Shown here in pieces: positions 19,106 through 28,959 of a stretch of 64,000 nt of DNA (the first letter of the stretch is position 1; each line of letters opens with the position of its first letter). Below the pieces are notes generated by a model. That model saw only the letters and a list, made by a program, of their open reading frames with translations, was not told the DNA's origin and did not search any database. Made by a program: the position numbers and the translations under genes. Where the stretch lies: assembly GCF_003627795.1 (NCBI RefSeq), contig NZ_CP032684.1:721001-785000 (forward strand), in the 5' to 3' direction. The stretch is from Rhizobium sp. CCGE531. Lineage in GTDB: Bacteria > Pseudomonadota > Alphaproteobacteria > Rhizobiales > Rhizobiaceae.

Positions 19106-20782
19106 ATGAATCTGTTAAATCAATTAGTTCCCCTGCTTCGGAATATTCAGAATCTCGGGAGAACGCGGCTGATGATCCTGGGAGGTGTCGGCGCTGTCTC
19201 CATGCTGCTGATCCTTTTTGCGGCCCTTTACGTCAATAAGCCCGCGCAGGAGACGCTTTATGTCGGCCTGGATGCGACCGATCTCAACCAGATCAGCATC
19301 GCTCTCGCAGAGGCAAAGATCAATTTCCAGGTCGGCACTGACGGCACGAGCCTGACCGTTCCGGCCGGCATGACCGGCAAGGCCCGCGCCCTGCTCGCCG
19401 AGCGCGGCCTCCCCAATAGCGGCAAGGCCGGTTACGAGCTGTTCGATAATGTCGGTTCGCTTGGCCTGACTTCCTTCATGCAGGAAGTCACCCGCGTGCG
19501 CGCACTCGAGGGTGAAATCGGCCGCACCATTACCTCGATCGCCGGCATCAGCGCCGCCCGCGTCCATATCGTCATGCAGGACGTCGGCAATTTCCGGAAG
19601 GCGGATCAGAAGCCGACGGCGTCCGTCATGATCCGCGCCAGCGCGGAAGCGGCCCGCAAATCCGCGGCGGCTATCCGCCACCTTGTCGCCTCCGCCGTTC
19701 CGGGCCTGGAGGTCGATGACGTCACGATCCTCGACTCGACGGGGCAGCTGCTTGCATCGGGTGATGACGCGAGCAATGGCGCCCTGAGCCGCAATCTCGG
19801 CATCGTGCAGAATGTACAGAGCGAAGTCGAATCCAACATCAACAAGGCGCTCGCACCTTTCCTCGGCACGGACAACTTCCGCTCGAGCGTCACGGCGCAG
19901 CTCAACACCGACAGTCAGCAGGTGCAGGAAACCACCTACGATCCGGACTCGAAAGTCGAACGCTCGGTCCGCACGGTGAAGGAAGCGCAGAAGTCGCAGC
20001 AGAACCAGCCCGACACCGCCGCAACCGTGGAACAGAATATTCCGCAGGCGGCCCCGCAATCCGGCGGCAAGACGCCGACGTCGAACGACCAGTCCGACAA
20101 GCGCGAAGAGCAGACCAACTACGAAATCAACAGCAAGATGACGGCGACGACGCGCAACAGCTACAAGATCGAAAAGCTGTCCGTCGCGGTGGTGGTCAAC
20201 AAGGGCCGCATTGCGAAGATGCTCGGCGAAGGCGCGGATCAGGCCAAAGTCGATGCCTATATCGCCGAGATGCAGAAGATCGTCGCGACGGCCGCTGGCG
20301 TCGACACGGCGCGCGGCGACATGGTCACAGTCAACGCAATGGATTTCCTCGACAACCAGCTGCTTGAAGATACATCTTCCAGCTTCAGCATCACGGACAT
20401 GCTGAGCCGCAACATGGCCGGCATCATCAATTCGCTCGCCTTCGTCGCGGTCGCCTTCCTCATCGTCTGGATGGGCTTCCGTCCGCTGATCCGCTCGCTC
20501 GGCGGCTCCGCAAATGGCACGGCATTGCCGGAAGCGGCCGGGCTGGAATTGCCGGACTTCGCGCCTGCCGTGGGTGGTCCCGGCGCGGCGCTGATGGACG
20601 GCTTCGGCTCGGACTTCGGCTTCGACGGCACCGACGATATGCTGACGATGGGCGACGATGGCGGCACCTTCAACCGTCGCGTCAAGGAAGGGCCGGAGCG
20701 TCGCCTGTCGCGCATGGTGGAAATCAGCGAAGAGCGCGCCGCAAAGATCCTCAGAAAATGGGCTGTCGACCAAGCGGCCTGA
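19106..20782 (+). CDS. fliF: Flagellar M-ring protein FliF
   Basis: The 558-residue protein forms the MS ring in the inner membrane. It has an N-terminal membrane helix (about residues 23-45), the YscJ/FliF domain (NQISIALAEAKINFQV, LPNSGKAGYELFDN, EGEIGRTITSI), a variable Gln/Thr-rich periplasmic loop and a second membrane helix near residues 440-460. It ends with the cytoplasmic FliG-binding tail. The ATG at 19106 is used: longer frames reach back into cheT, and MNLLNQLVPLLRNIQNLG is a normal FliF start. It is followed by a strong terminator. Confidence 0.96.
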   Translation: MNLLNQLVPLLRNIQNLGRTRLMILGGVGAVSMLLILFAALYVNKPAQETLYVGLDATDLNQISIALAEAKINFQVGTDGTSLTVPAGMTGKARALLAERGLPNSGKAGYELFDNVGSLGLTSFMQEVTRVRALEGEIGRTITSIAGISAARVHIVMQDVGNFRKADQKPTASVMIRASAEAARKSAAAIRHLVASAVPGLEVDDVTILDSTGQLLASGDDASNGALSRNLGIVQNVQSEVESNINKALAPFLGTDNFRSSVTAQLNTDSQQVQETTYDPDSKVERSVRTVKEAQKSQQNQPDTAATVEQNIPQAAPQSGGKTPTSNDQSDKREEQTNYEINSKMTATTRNSYKIEKLSVAVVVNKGRIAKMLGEGADQAKVDAYIAEMQKIVATAAGVDTARGDMVTVNAMDFLDNQLLEDTSSSFSITDMLSRNMAGIINSLAFVAVAFLIVWMGFRPLIRSLGGSANGTALPEAAGLELPDFAPAVGGPGAALMDGFGSDFGFDGTDDMLTMGDDGGTFNRRVKEGPERRLSRMVEISEERAAKILRKWAVDQAA

Positions 20783-20784
20783 AC

Positions 20785-20814
20785 AAAGGACCGGGAGATC
20801 TCCCGGTCCTTTTT
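20785..20814 (+). terminator. Strong intrinsic terminator after fliF
   Basis: A perfect 28-base palindrome (14-bp arms, AAAGGACCGGGAGA and its complement) begins just after the fliF stop and runs into TTTTT. It closes the che-fliF transcript. Confidence 0.92.
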
Positions 20815-21308
20815 CGTTACAGCAACGGCGGCGCGTTAATCTTGCCGATATTTGCCGTTTCAACTGTGATCAATTAGCCGCTTCCAAGTAAATTGACGCG
20901 TTCGTAAGATGGAATTTCCCCGGATATCCAGTTGCTGGGTAGAAAGAATCGACTTACAAACGGCATGCCTATTGCGTAATAGCCGTGTATTGGGAGCCAA
21001 TTGGCCCTGGTTTTCCGCGTTTCGCATGTTTAAAGCGTCTGCAGATTCCGGAGCGCGGAAAAATCAGTTCATGCTTCGTGGATCGAGTTGGCGGCGGTCC
21101 ATGCCAGCACGATTGCCGACGTGAAATTCAGAGATGGGTGCGCTCATCTCCCCGCTTCCGCCGGGATGTATTTGTGTCGCGGTAGAGAATATCCGGCTTG
21201 GACGCTTATGGAGAATCCTTGTCGATTTTCCGGTGTGACCTGCCGGTTTCTGATGAAACAATGCTCTCGTTGACGGCCTATCGCCCAACAGTGGCAGGAA
21301 ATGCAAGT
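20815..21308. other. Intergenic region upstream of visN
   Basis: About 490 bases separate the fliF terminator from visN. Several in-frame ATGs precede the chosen visN start, but no separate gene was recognised. The stretch is AT-richer than its surroundings and presumably holds the visNR promoter; no confident -35/-10 pair or operator was seen. Confidence 0.5.
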
Positions 21309-22046
21309 ATGGACATGCAGATATCGCAGGCGAGCAGAGGCGATAGGGATGTGCGACCAGCCGTGCCTGCCGGAGCCATGTCACGCGAGCAGCTCGTTCC
21401 GCACCTGAATGCCGTTTCGGGCCCGGCCTATCTACAGGCCGGCCTGCATGCGTTGGCCAGCTATGCCGGCGCCTCCCACTATCTGCTCGTGCGCTCCGAT
21501 CTTATCCAGGAAAGCGGCCTCGACTTCGTCATTGCCTCCGATTGGCCCTTTGATCTCGTCAGGCGCCTGGCGGCCGAACTGACCAGCGGTTATAGCCGCA
21601 TCGGCGAGCTGGAAAAATGCCTGTCGTTGTTTCAGCCGAACGTCGCGCTCTTGCCAGACGACGTCACCCTGCCTGATGGCGTCGGCCGGCAATATCATGC
21701 CCTGAGCTTCAATGTCGGGCGTACGCGTTTCTCTCTGCTGTTGCTGGCGCGTGAAGCAGCGATGCTTTCATCGGAGCGGTTGCGCGATGTCGGCCTGCTG
21801 TCGGGCTATCTCGCGAGCTCCACCCGGTGCGCCGAAGGCAAGCCGGAGCGCGATTTCGATCTGACCGAGCGCGAGCTGGAATGCCTGTCCTGGATCGCCG
21901 AGGGCAAGACGAGCGACGAGATTGCCATGATTCTCGGGATCTCGCGCAACACCATCAACAATTACATCACCAGCGTCATGCGCAAGACCGCCACCAAGAC
22001 CCGCTCGGAGGCCATCGCCTTCGCGGTGCGAAACAATCTCGTTTAA
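21309..22046 (+). CDS. visN: LuxR-family flagellar master regulator VisN
   Basis: The 245-residue protein has an N-terminal autoinducer-binding-like domain and a C-terminal LuxR helix-turn-helix (LTERELECLSWIAEGKTSDEI in two blocks, then GISRNTINNYITSVMRKT). With VisR it forms the heteromeric activator at the top of the rhizobial flagellar cascade. The start at 21309 gives 245 residues, the length I recall for S. meliloti VisN; earlier in-frame ATGs (21198, 21261) are possible. visR follows 11 bases later. Confidence 0.9.
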   Translation: MDMQISQASRGDRDVRPAVPAGAMSREQLVPHLNAVSGPAYLQAGLHALASYAGASHYLLVRSDLIQESGLDFVIASDWPFDLVRRLAAELTSGYSRIGELEKCLSLFQPNVALLPDDVTLPDGVGRQYHALSFNVGRTRFSLLLLAREAAMLSSERLRDVGLLSGYLASSTRCAEGKPERDFDLTERELECLSWIAEGKTSDEIAMILGISRNTINNYITSVMRKTATKTRSEAIAFAVRNNLV

Positions 22047-22057
22047 GGGCTTACCGG

Positions 22058-22804
22058 ATGCGCTATCAGCCAGACAGGACGACGGATAGGCCGAACGAAT
22101 CGCGGCTTAGCCGTTCCGGCAGGATTTCTGGCCGCTCCGATCTCTTTCCGAAGCTGGTGTCGATGCAGAAGCTGATCGATGCGCAGCATTTCGCCGTCTA
22201 TCGCCTTCATGGCTCCGGCCTGCCGCACAAGCAGCGGCTGGTATGCGAACTCGACAACTGGGGCTCGGCCAATTCCGTCGTCGGCAAATCCTTCGTGGAA
22301 GCCTATGGCGAGGCCATGATCGAGCATATCGACAAATCGCTGCTTCCGCTCATGTGGAATGGGCGCGATAGCGACAGCACGGCCGAGACGCCGGACTTTG
22401 CCGTTTTCACGCAGCGCTTGAAGCCGCATCTTCTGCCCTTCGCCGGCGTGGCTTTTCCGGTGCGGCTGGGCGCGGTCGGCAACGGCTATATCGTCTTCAC
22501 GGCGAAGTTCATGGATCTTGCGAGCGACATGATCATCGAGCTGCATGGCCGCAGCTGCCAGATCATGATGGAGCTTCTGTCGCTGGATGAGCGCCGCTCG
22601 CAGACCACCGAAGCATTGAGCGAGCGTGAGATTGCCTGCCTGCAGCTTGCCGGTGACGGGCGCATCAGCGAGGAAATTGCCGAAAAGCTGGGATTATCGG
22701 TCCATACCGTCAATGCCTATCTCGGATCGGCGACGATCAAGCTCGACAGCGTCAACCGGATCCAGGCAATCGCAAAGGCGATCCGCTTCGGCTACATAAG
22801 CTGA
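22058..22804 (+). CDS. visR: LuxR-family flagellar master regulator VisR
   Basis: This 248-residue partner of VisN has an N-terminal ligand-binding-like domain (ending around LSLDERRSQ) and a LuxR helix-turn-helix (LSEREIACLQLAGDG, then KLGLSVHTVNAYLGSATIKL). In relatives VisN-VisR jointly activate rem. The ATG at 22058 lies 11 bases after visN, in a different frame, with CCGG just upstream as a weak ribosome binding site, so translation is probably coupled. Confidence 0.9.
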   Translation: MRYQPDRTTDRPNESRLSRSGRISGRSDLFPKLVSMQKLIDAQHFAVYRLHGSGLPHKQRLVCELDNWGSANSVVGKSFVEAYGEAMIEHIDKSLLPLMWNGRDSDSTAETPDFAVFTQRLKPHLLPFAGVAFPVRLGAVGNGYIVFTAKFMDLASDMIIELHGRSCQIMMELLSLDERRSQTTEALSEREIACLQLAGDGRISEEIAEKLGLSVHTVNAYLGSATIKLDSVNRIQAIAKAIRFGYIS

Positions 22805-22857
22805 CATTGCAGCGCCTCGGCGAATCATCTCTGCAAATTTCGAAATGGTGAATCTCT

Positions 22858-23298
22858 TCAGATTGCGTAGGCCGCTTCGCCGCGAATGACGTAGCACGCT
22901 TCTTTCAGGCTGCGTGCGAGCAGCGCCGTGTTCTCGTCCGGATCGGCTGATGCCCTGTCGAAGGCGATGTGATTGATCTCGATGCCGGCATAGTGCTCTG
23001 TCAGCGCCAGCTTGGCGTAGATGGTGACGCCCTGTGGCTTGATTTCCAGGTCGAGCGTGACCTCCGCCGGCCCGCCCCAATCGAGCTTGTAGTCACCGCC
23101 AAGCCCGAAATTGATGGTGCCTGGAAGGAAGTAGAGCTCGGCGGCCGAGGCTACGAGGTCACCGAGATTGCCGTATCGTTCGAAGCGCAGCAGCGAGATC
23201 AGGTCAGCTGCGTCGAGAAGGCGCAGCTCGCTGGCGACGGGGCTGATGGCTTCGGCTAGTATTTGTTCGCGCTGGGCAGAGTAGGGGCATTTTTTCAT
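22858..23298 (-). CDS. Conserved hypothetical protein downstream of flhB
   Basis: The 146-residue soluble protein begins MKKCPYSAQREQILAEA and has an alternating beta pattern in its middle (EVTLDLEIKPQGVTIYAKLAL). It starts 5 bases after the flhB stop, so it belongs to the motA-fliM-fliN-fliG-flhB operon. I recall a protein of this kind at this place in other rhizobia. No known domain is recognised. A flagellar accessory role is inferred only from position. Confidence 0.7.
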   Translation of the reverse strand: MKKCPYSAQREQILAEAISPVASELRLLDAADLISLLRFERYGNLGDLVASAAELYFLPGTINFGLGGDYKLDWGGPAEVTLDLEIKPQGVTIYAKLALTEHYAGIEINHIAFDRASADPDENTALLARSLKEACYVIRGEAAYAI

Positions 23299-23303
23299 TT
23301 GGT

Positions 23304-24383
23304 TTATCGTACCCGTTTTCTATTCGACTGCGCGGCGTAGATCCGATGGATGAGCTCGGCGACAGCCTTGTAAAATACTGACGGTATGACGCTATCAACC
23401 GAGACTTGCGCAAACATGGAGCGCGCGAGCGGCGGATCTTCGAAAACGGGAATATTGTTTGCCTCGGCTATCTCTCTGATCTTCAAGGCAATCAGATCCT
23501 GGCCCTTGGCGACGACGACAGGCGCATCGTTTTCCGCTTGCACATAGCGCAGCGCAACGGCGAAGTGAGTCGGGTTGGCGATGACGAGGGTGGCGCGGGG
23601 CACCTGCTTCATCATGCGGCGGCGGGCGCGGTCGCGTGCGACCGAGCGCTGGCGCGATTTAACGATGGGGTCGCCCTGGGACTGCTTGTGTTCGTCCTTG
23701 ACCTCCTGCTTGGTCATTTTCAGCTGGTCGAACCAGTGGTAGCGGCTCCACAGCAGGTCGGCGATGCCGACGATCGCGGTTGCCATCAGCACGATGACGA
23801 GGATCCGCTGAACCACCGTCGACAGGCGCACGAAGATGGTCTGCGGATCGGAAACCATCGAATCGATTGCGTGGAAGAACTGGCCGCGCAACACGAAAAA
23901 CATGACGATGCTGACGAGCACGATCTTTGCGAGCGATTTGCCGAATTCCACCAGGCCGGTCGCGCTGAAGATGCGCTTGAAACCCGACGCGGGCGATATG
24001 CGCGAAAACTGCGGCCGGATTCGCTCAAGGACAGGTGTGGGCAGATTCTGGAATATCGAGGCGCCGACGCCGAAGACGAGGAACAGCACCACGGCGGGCA
24101 ACACCATGTTTCCGGCCTCCCAGCCTATGCGGGTAAACAGGGAGATGGCGTCGGGACCCGTATCGAGCCGCCATTGATCCGGCTTTTCGAAAAGATCGCG
24201 CAATACCTCGCCCATGCGGCCCATGCGCGCCGGCAGGAAGAAGGTGACGTAGATGACCGTTGCCAGCATGGAGGCAAAGAGCGTCGCCTCCCTGGATTGG
24301 GGCACATTGCCCTTCTCGATGGTATCGCGGAGTTTCTTCTCCGTCGGTCGTTCTGTTTTACTGTCCTTGTCTTCGTCAGCCAA
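23304..24383 (-). CDS. flhB: Flagellar export switch protein FlhB
   Basis: The 359-residue inner-membrane protein of the flagellar type III export gate. The start ([19 protein letters not shown]) is typical. Four hydrophobic segments follow between about residues 30 and 215. The cytoplasmic domain has the self-cleavage site NPTH within [14 protein letters not shown]. Cleavage there switches export from rod/hook to filament substrates. Upstream on the same strand is fliG, 93 bases away. Confidence 0.96.
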   Translation of the reverse strand: MADEDKDSKTERPTEKKLRDTIEKGNVPQSREATLFASMLATVIYVTFFLPARMGRMGEVLRDLFEKPDQWRLDTGPDAISLFTRIGWEAGNMVLPAVVLFLVFGVGASIFQNLPTPVLERIRPQFSRISPASGFKRIFSATGLVEFGKSLAKIVLVSIVMFFVLRGQFFHAIDSMVSDPQTIFVRLSTVVQRILVIVLMATAIVGIADLLWSRYHWFDQLKMTKQEVKDEHKQSQGDPIVKSRQRSVARDRARRRMMKQVPRATLVIANPTHFAVALRYVQAENDAPVVVAKGQDLIALKIREIAEANNIPVFEDPPLARSMFAQVSVDSVIPSVFYKAVAELIHRIYAAQSNRKRVR

Positions 24384-24410
24384 AGCAGCCGCCCTTTGCG
24401 AAACTGAAAG

Positions 24411-24433
24411 GGGCCGCGCATCATACGCGGCCC
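24411..24433. terminator. Hairpin between fliG and flhB
   Basis: An 8-bp perfect stem (GGGCCGCG / CGCGGCCC) with a 7-base loop lies in the 93-base gap between fliG and flhB. On the minus strand a short pyrimidine stretch follows, not a T-run, so it may only partially attenuate transcription or stabilise a processed end. Confidence 0.4.
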
Positions 24434-24476
24434 GGTTCTGAACAGTTTAAGACGATTTAGCTGAGTCGCGCCGAGG

Positions 24477-25535
24477 TCACGCTGCTTCTTCCACAGGCGT
24501 ATTTTCCTTGGGCTTGAGCTCGATCTGGCCGGAATTGGCAAGCCGGATGGCTTCCTGGGCGATGGCGCGCCGGGCAATGGCGATTTCGCGCGGATTGATG
24601 CCGGTATTGCCCATCTGCAGATCGGATTCGATCATGCGGCGCTGACGCGGGCTGATCGAGGACAGAACGACCTCGCGAATCTCGTTGCCGGATCCCCGCA
24701 GCGCCATCGTCAGAATGTCGGAGGCGATGTCGTTGAGCAGCAGCACGCGGCTCGGCTGCGGCATGCGCATGAGATCGTCGAAGAGGAAGATCTTCGGGCG
24801 GACCTTCTCGACCGATTCCTTGTTGATCGATTCCAGCGAGGTCAACAGGGTATCGACCTGCGGCTTGTCGAGCTCGTTCATCAGGTCGGCGACCTTCGCG
24901 GAGCCGGACGTGCTGCGTTCGGCATCGATCTCGGCCATCAGTCCGAGCACGCGGTTATCAATGATCTGGGCGGCCTTGGGGCTGACGTCCTTGATATTGA
25001 CGGTGCGGTTCATGACATCGGCGCGCTGGGCTTCGGGAAGCTGCAGCAGGATCTTCGCGCCGAAGGCCGAAGGCATCATGGACAGCACGTAGGCGATGGT
25101 CTGCGGATGCTCCCGCAGGAAGAACTTGGCGACGAAGACCGGGTCGGCTTCGCCCAGGCGATCCCAGATGGACGTCTCATAGGCCTGGAACGCGGTGCGT
25201 CGGCCGAGCAGGCTGTCCACCTCGTCGGGCGTAAGGCCCTCCTCGAGAATGCTCTCGATGGCCTTGGCGTTGTCCATGAGACCGGCGCCCTCGGTGAAGA
25301 GGTCTTCGAATTCCGCCACGAGCTGCGCGAGCTCGTCCGGCGGAATGAGCCTCAGCGATTGCGCCGAGGCAATGATCATCTGCAACTCGTTCTGCGTGAA
25401 ATATTTGAGCAGCCGTCCAGCTACCTGCTTTCCCATTGCGAGAAGGACGGCCGCTGCTTTTTCAGTCTGAGTCAACGGTTTCTCGGCTAGTGCGCCGCTG
25501 AAATCGTCAAAGTCCATCATGGTCTTCATCTCCAT
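24477..25535 (-). CDS. fliG: Flagellar motor switch protein FliG
   Basis: A 352-residue rotor protein joining FliF to FliM and interacting with MotA. It shows the N-terminal domain (LTQTEKAAAVLLAMG), the middle EHPQTIAYVLSMM motif (EHPQ, binds FliM) and the C-terminal charged torque helix around IFLFDDLMRM, followed by LNDIASDILTMALRG. Three ATG choices lie within six codons; the one at 25520 (MMDFDD) has GGAG 9 bases upstream and may be the real start. Confidence 0.95.
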   Translation of the reverse strand: MEMKTMMDFDDFSGALAEKPLTQTEKAAAVLLAMGKQVAGRLLKYFTQNELQMIIASAQSLRLIPPDELAQLVAEFEDLFTEGAGLMDNAKAIESILEEGLTPDEVDSLLGRRTAFQAYETSIWDRLGEADPVFVAKFFLREHPQTIAYVLSMMPSAFGAKILLQLPEAQRADVMNRTVNIKDVSPKAAQIIDNRVLGLMAEIDAERSTSGSAKVADLMNELDKPQVDTLLTSLESINKESVEKVRPKIFLFDDLMRMPQPSRVLLLNDIASDILTMALRGSGNEIREVVLSSISPRQRRMIESDLQMGNTGINPREIAIARRAIAQEAIRLANSGQIELKPKENTPVEEAA

Positions 25536-25568
25536 CCCGCAGGGGGAGTGGGCTCATCCTGAGCCGGT

Positions 25569-26099
25569 TCAGCTTTTCTTCGTGTTGTAGATTTCCGTGA
25601 GCTTGATACCGAACCTGGTGTCATCATGTTCCAGAACGGTAATTTCGCCCCGGCCGATCTTGCGGCCGTTCACTGTGATCTCGACGGGTTCGCCGATCTT
25701 CTTGTCGAGCGCGATGATTGCGCCCTCGGTCAGATTCATCAGGCCCGACACCTGCATGCGGCTGCTGCCGAGCACGATCTGGACGTCGATCGGGATATCC
25801 ATGATCAGGTCGAGATTGGCCGTCAGTGCGCTGCCGGGGGCCGCAGGCGCCGCGGAAACGCCGCCGAAGTCACCATCATCGAAGGCGGGACCGGAATTGT
25901 CGTCGCCGAAATCGCCAAAGGTAGAAAGGTCGGTGCTCGTTTCCGCGCCGAACGTATCGGCGTCGAAATCAGGCAGGTCGCCGTCGCTATCCTTCTTCAG
26001 AACGCCGCGAAGACCGTCGATGGCCTCGTCCAGGGCGGCGTCGCTGCTTGAAACTTCCAGCGATTCCTCGCTGCTTTGCTGTATCGTCTTCGTAGCCAT
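25569..26099 (-). CDS. fliN: Flagellar motor switch protein FliN
   Basis: The 176-residue protein has a long acidic N-terminal region (Asp/Gly-rich, about residues 35-85) and a C-terminal SpoA domain ([40 protein letters not shown] and RFGIKLTEI). It forms the lower C-ring. It is longer than enterobacterial FliN (about 137 residues) because of the acidic extension, usual in rhizobia. It sits between fliM and fliG. Confidence 0.94.
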   Translation of the reverse strand: MATKTIQQSSEESLEVSSSDAALDEAIDGLRGVLKKDSDGDLPDFDADTFGAETSTDLSTFGDFGDDNSGPAFDDGDFGGVSAAPAAPGSALTANLDLIMDIPIDVQIVLGSSRMQVSGLMNLTEGAIIALDKKIGEPVEITVNGRKIGRGEITVLEHDDTRFGIKLTEIYNTKKS

Positions 26100-26168
26100 G
26101 AAATCACTATTCCAGTTGAAACTTGCCTCAAGCTGCCGTGGGTGGACGATCGACCACCCGCCAGCCGG

Positions 26169-27113
26169 TCAATTCATCAGGTGCCGAAGAAGCTCGTCGT
26201 CGGAATTGACGTTATCCTTGACGCGCACCGTATAATTTTCGCCAGAACGGCCGAATTCGCAGATGTAGAGATCCTTGCTGTTGGCGCTGACCTCGACCCG
26301 GACCTCGTCGGTATCCATGAAGGGGATGACATCGCCGACCGCGAGCTTGGAAATGGTGTCGAGCGTCAGTGACTGCAGCCGGACGCGTGCCTCCAGAGTC
26401 ACCTGCGAGCGGCGTACCTGCTCGCTGAGCTGATCGGACCACGCCTGGGAGGCGGTCGTCGGGTTCTTGGCGCGCGGCGCGCTGACGACGGTGCGCAGCA
26501 GATCGCATTGCGGCACGATAATGACGATGTGGGAAATCGATTTGCCGAGCGAGATCGCCATGGTGATCGCGGCCGCGAAATCATTGCCCTCGTCGCCGAC
26601 GGTTTTCGGGCGATCCTCGACGTTGTAGGGCGGGTCGAGATAGGGTTCGAAGCCGCCGGGCGCATTGACGGCCGAGCGCAGCACATTGGCGATCTTGTCG
26701 AACATCATGACGGAGAGGTCGAGCTCGATCACGGAAAGCGGCCGGGCGACGGCGGCTTCCATGTCTTCCGGGCGGGCGCCCAGCATGTGTTCCATCAGCG
26801 TCATGATGAAACCGGCGCCGCAGCCGAGGACGAATTTCGGCGCCCAGTTGCGCAGCGAGCCGTTTACGAGGGCATGGTTGCCGCCCAGTCCGGCGATCAG
26901 GTCGCTCATCGGACCGGACTGACAGCCGGCATAGGCGATATTGACATCCAGACCGGTCTCGCTCTTGACGATGTCGGGCAGGAATTCGGCATAGACTTGG
27001 GTGAAGGTGGCGCCGAGCTTGGCAAGCGCTGCCTGATCGCCGAGATTGCCGGTGAGCCTGGCAAAGAGGGTGCGGTCCATCGTCTGTGCCTTATACGCGG
27101 GTTGCTGGCTCAT
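26169..27113 (-). CDS. fliM: Flagellar motor switch protein FliM
   Basis: This 314-residue rotor protein has a CheC-like middle domain (residues about 40-215, with CGAGFIMTLMEHMLGARPED) and a C-terminal SpoA domain (VTLEARVRLQSLTLDTISKL, DVIPFMDTDEVRVEV). It starts 5 bases after motA and is followed by fliN. The N-terminus MSQQPAYKAQTMDRTLF lacks the classic LSQ-EIDALL CheY-binding motif. It is a divergent rhizobial FliM, assigned by the SpoA domain and context. Confidence 0.9.
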   Translation of the reverse strand: MSQQPAYKAQTMDRTLFARLTGNLGDQAALAKLGATFTQVYAEFLPDIVKSETGLDVNIAYAGCQSGPMSDLIAGLGGNHALVNGSLRNWAPKFVLGCGAGFIMTLMEHMLGARPEDMEAAVARPLSVIELDLSVMMFDKIANVLRSAVNAPGGFEPYLDPPYNVEDRPKTVGDEGNDFAAAITMAISLGKSISHIVIIVPQCDLLRTVVSAPRAKNPTTASQAWSDQLSEQVRRSQVTLEARVRLQSLTLDTISKLAVGDVIPFMDTDEVRVEVSANSKDLYICEFGRSGENYTVRVKDNVNSDDELLRHLMN

Positions 27114-27118
27114 GATCG

Positions 27119-27991
27119 TCAGGCTGCCTTGCTTTCACCGCCGGGGTTCATCATTTCCTGCTCGACGGCGTCGATCGAGGGACGCTCGTAGGAGGAGATG
27201 GTCTTGCGGCCGTATTCGAGCGCGACCTGTGGCACCGATCCGTTCATGTAGGCGAGCAGCGTCTGCTTCACGATCACGTAGAGGCGATGCTGCTTGTTGC
27301 GCACGACCTTGATCTGCGAAACCAGCGGCGCGCAGACCGAATAGGACAGGATGATGCCGAGGAAGGTGCCGACCAGCGCCGAGCCGATGAGATGGCCGAG
27401 CACTTCGGGCGATTCGTTGATGTGGCTCATCGCCTTGATGACGCCGAGAACGGCGGCGACGATACCGATCGCCGGGAAGGAATCGCCCATGATCGTGATC
27501 GCGTGATAAGGCTTCATCTTGTCGTGCTGCATCGTCTCGAGCTCTTCGTCCATCAGCGCCTCGATCTCGTGCGAGCGGGCGTTGCCGATGATGATGAGGC
27601 GGACATAATCGCAGATGAAAGCCGTCAGATCCTTGTTCTTCAGAACCGTCGGCGCGGCCTTGAAGATCGTCGATTCATCCGGATTGTCGATATGGGCCTC
27701 GATCTCGTTGCGCGACTTGGTGCGTAGGTCGCGCATCAGGGCATAGAGCGCGCCGAGCGTGTCGAGATAATCGCGCTCCTTCGGCACCTTGTGGCTGAAG
27801 GCTTCTCCGAGCGCTTTGCCCGAATCCTTCACCACTTTCATCGGATTAGCCATGATGAAGCCACCGAGACCGGCGCCTGCGATAATGACAAATTCGAAGG
27901 GCTGGAACAGTGCCCCCACGTCTCCGCCCATGGCCATGAAGCTGCCTATGATGCAGCCGCAGGTCACTACAAATCCGATAATAATATTCAT
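27119..27991 (-). CDS. motA: Flagellar motor stator protein MotA
   Basis: A 290-residue proton-channel subunit with four membrane helices. Helices 1-2 lie at about residues 1-50 and helices 3-4 at about 165-225 ([33 protein letters not shown]). The large cytoplasmic loop contains the charged residues that meet FliG. The ATG at 27991 (MNIIIGF) is the standard MotA start; a GTG five codons upstream is unlikely. Its partner motB is about 20 kb away, as in other rhizobia. It heads the motA-fliM-fliN-fliG-flhB operon. Confidence 0.96.
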   Translation of the reverse strand: MNIIIGFVVTCGCIIGSFMAMGGDVGALFQPFEFVIIAGAGLGGFIMANPMKVVKDSGKALGEAFSHKVPKERDYLDTLGALYALMRDLRTKSRNEIEAHIDNPDESTIFKAAPTVLKNKDLTAFICDYVRLIIIGNARSHEIEALMDEELETMQHDKMKPYHAITIMGDSFPAIGIVAAVLGVIKAMSHINESPEVLGHLIGSALVGTFLGIILSYSVCAPLVSQIKVVRNKQHRLYVIVKQTLLAYMNGSVPQVALEYGRKTISSYERPSIDAVEQEMMNPGGESKAA

Positions 27992-28216
27992 CGCCGGTCC
28001 ACACACCTGAACGTTGCTTCATATGATGAACTAGGGGAGCTGCCTTGCGTGAGGCTGTTCGATGGGCCTGCGGAAGCGCTTTTTGCCTTGTCAGCTTCGC
28101 ACAAGCCAAGCCCTGCAGGATGACGGCTAAGGGCATCCATGCCCCGCTAACGAAATGTAGGAGCGCCGGTGGCGTTTCCTTTCCCGTTATTCTCCAATGT
28201 CCGGAGGGCGTTGAAA

Positions 28217-28951
28217 ATGCAGTCTGGTATCTATGTCGCGCTATCGTCCCAGATGGCGCTCGAGCGGCGCCTGACCACGATCGCCGATAATTTGGCCAAT
28301 GTGAACACGACGGGCTTCCGCGGCACGGAGGTCAAGTTCGATCAGGTCCTCAGCAATACCCAAAACAAGCTCAACGCCAAGGTCGCCTTCGTCTCGCAAG
28401 GCAATGATTACCTCTCCACCGACAATGGCGAACTTCAAAATACCGGCAATCTCTTCGATTTCGCGGTCAAGGGCGACGCCTATTTCGGCCTCAACACGCC
28501 GGCAGGCCTGGTGATCACGCGCGACGGCCGTTTCACCATGACCGACAGCGGTGCGCTGGTCTCCACGCGCGGCTTTCCCGTGCTCGATCCCGGCGGGGCC
28601 CCGATCCAGCTCGATCCGGCGGGCGGCGCCCCGACCGTTGCATCGAACGGCGTGATCACGCAGAACGGCCGGAGCATGGGTCAGATCGGCCTCTATAGCG
28701 CTGATGTCGGCAAGGGCTTCCTGCGCTACGAAAACAGCGGCATCCTGCCGACCGATACGCCTCAGCCGGTGATCGACCGTTCGAATATTGGCATCGCCCA
28801 GGGCTACCTGGAAAACTCCAATGTCAACGGCATGCGGGAAATGACCAACCTGATCGAGGTCAGCCGCGCCTTCGACAATATCAGCACGCTCACCAGCAGC
28901 AGTGAGGGCACGCTCACCGACGCCATCAAGACCCTCGGCGGCAGCCAGTAA
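28217..28951 (+). CDS. flgF: Flagellar proximal rod protein FlgF
   Basis: The 244-residue rod protein has the flagellar rod/hook N-terminal motif (LERRLTTIADNLANVNTTGF) and the paired C-terminal motif (REMTNLIEVSRAFDNISTL). The ATG at 28217 has GGAGGG about 8 bases upstream and gives the normal length; the longer in-frame start at 28169 is less likely. It is divergent from motA and begins the long rod/ring operon; fliI follows 8 bases later. Confidence 0.92.
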   Translation: MQSGIYVALSSQMALERRLTTIADNLANVNTTGFRGTEVKFDQVLSNTQNKLNAKVAFVSQGNDYLSTDNGELQNTGNLFDFAVKGDAYFGLNTPAGLVITRDGRFTMTDSGALVSTRGFPVLDPGGAPIQLDPAGGAPTVASNGVITQNGRSMGQIGLYSADVGKGFLRYENSGILPTDTPQPVIDRSNIGIAQGYLENSNVNGMREMTNLIEVSRAFDNISTLTSSSEGTLTDAIKTLGGSQ

Positions 28952-28959
28952 AGAGGCGG

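Noticed and set aside
19124..20863. Minus-strand ORF of 579 codons opposite fliF
   Set aside because: It spans the fliF terminator and has no domain; fliF on the plus strand is unambiguous.
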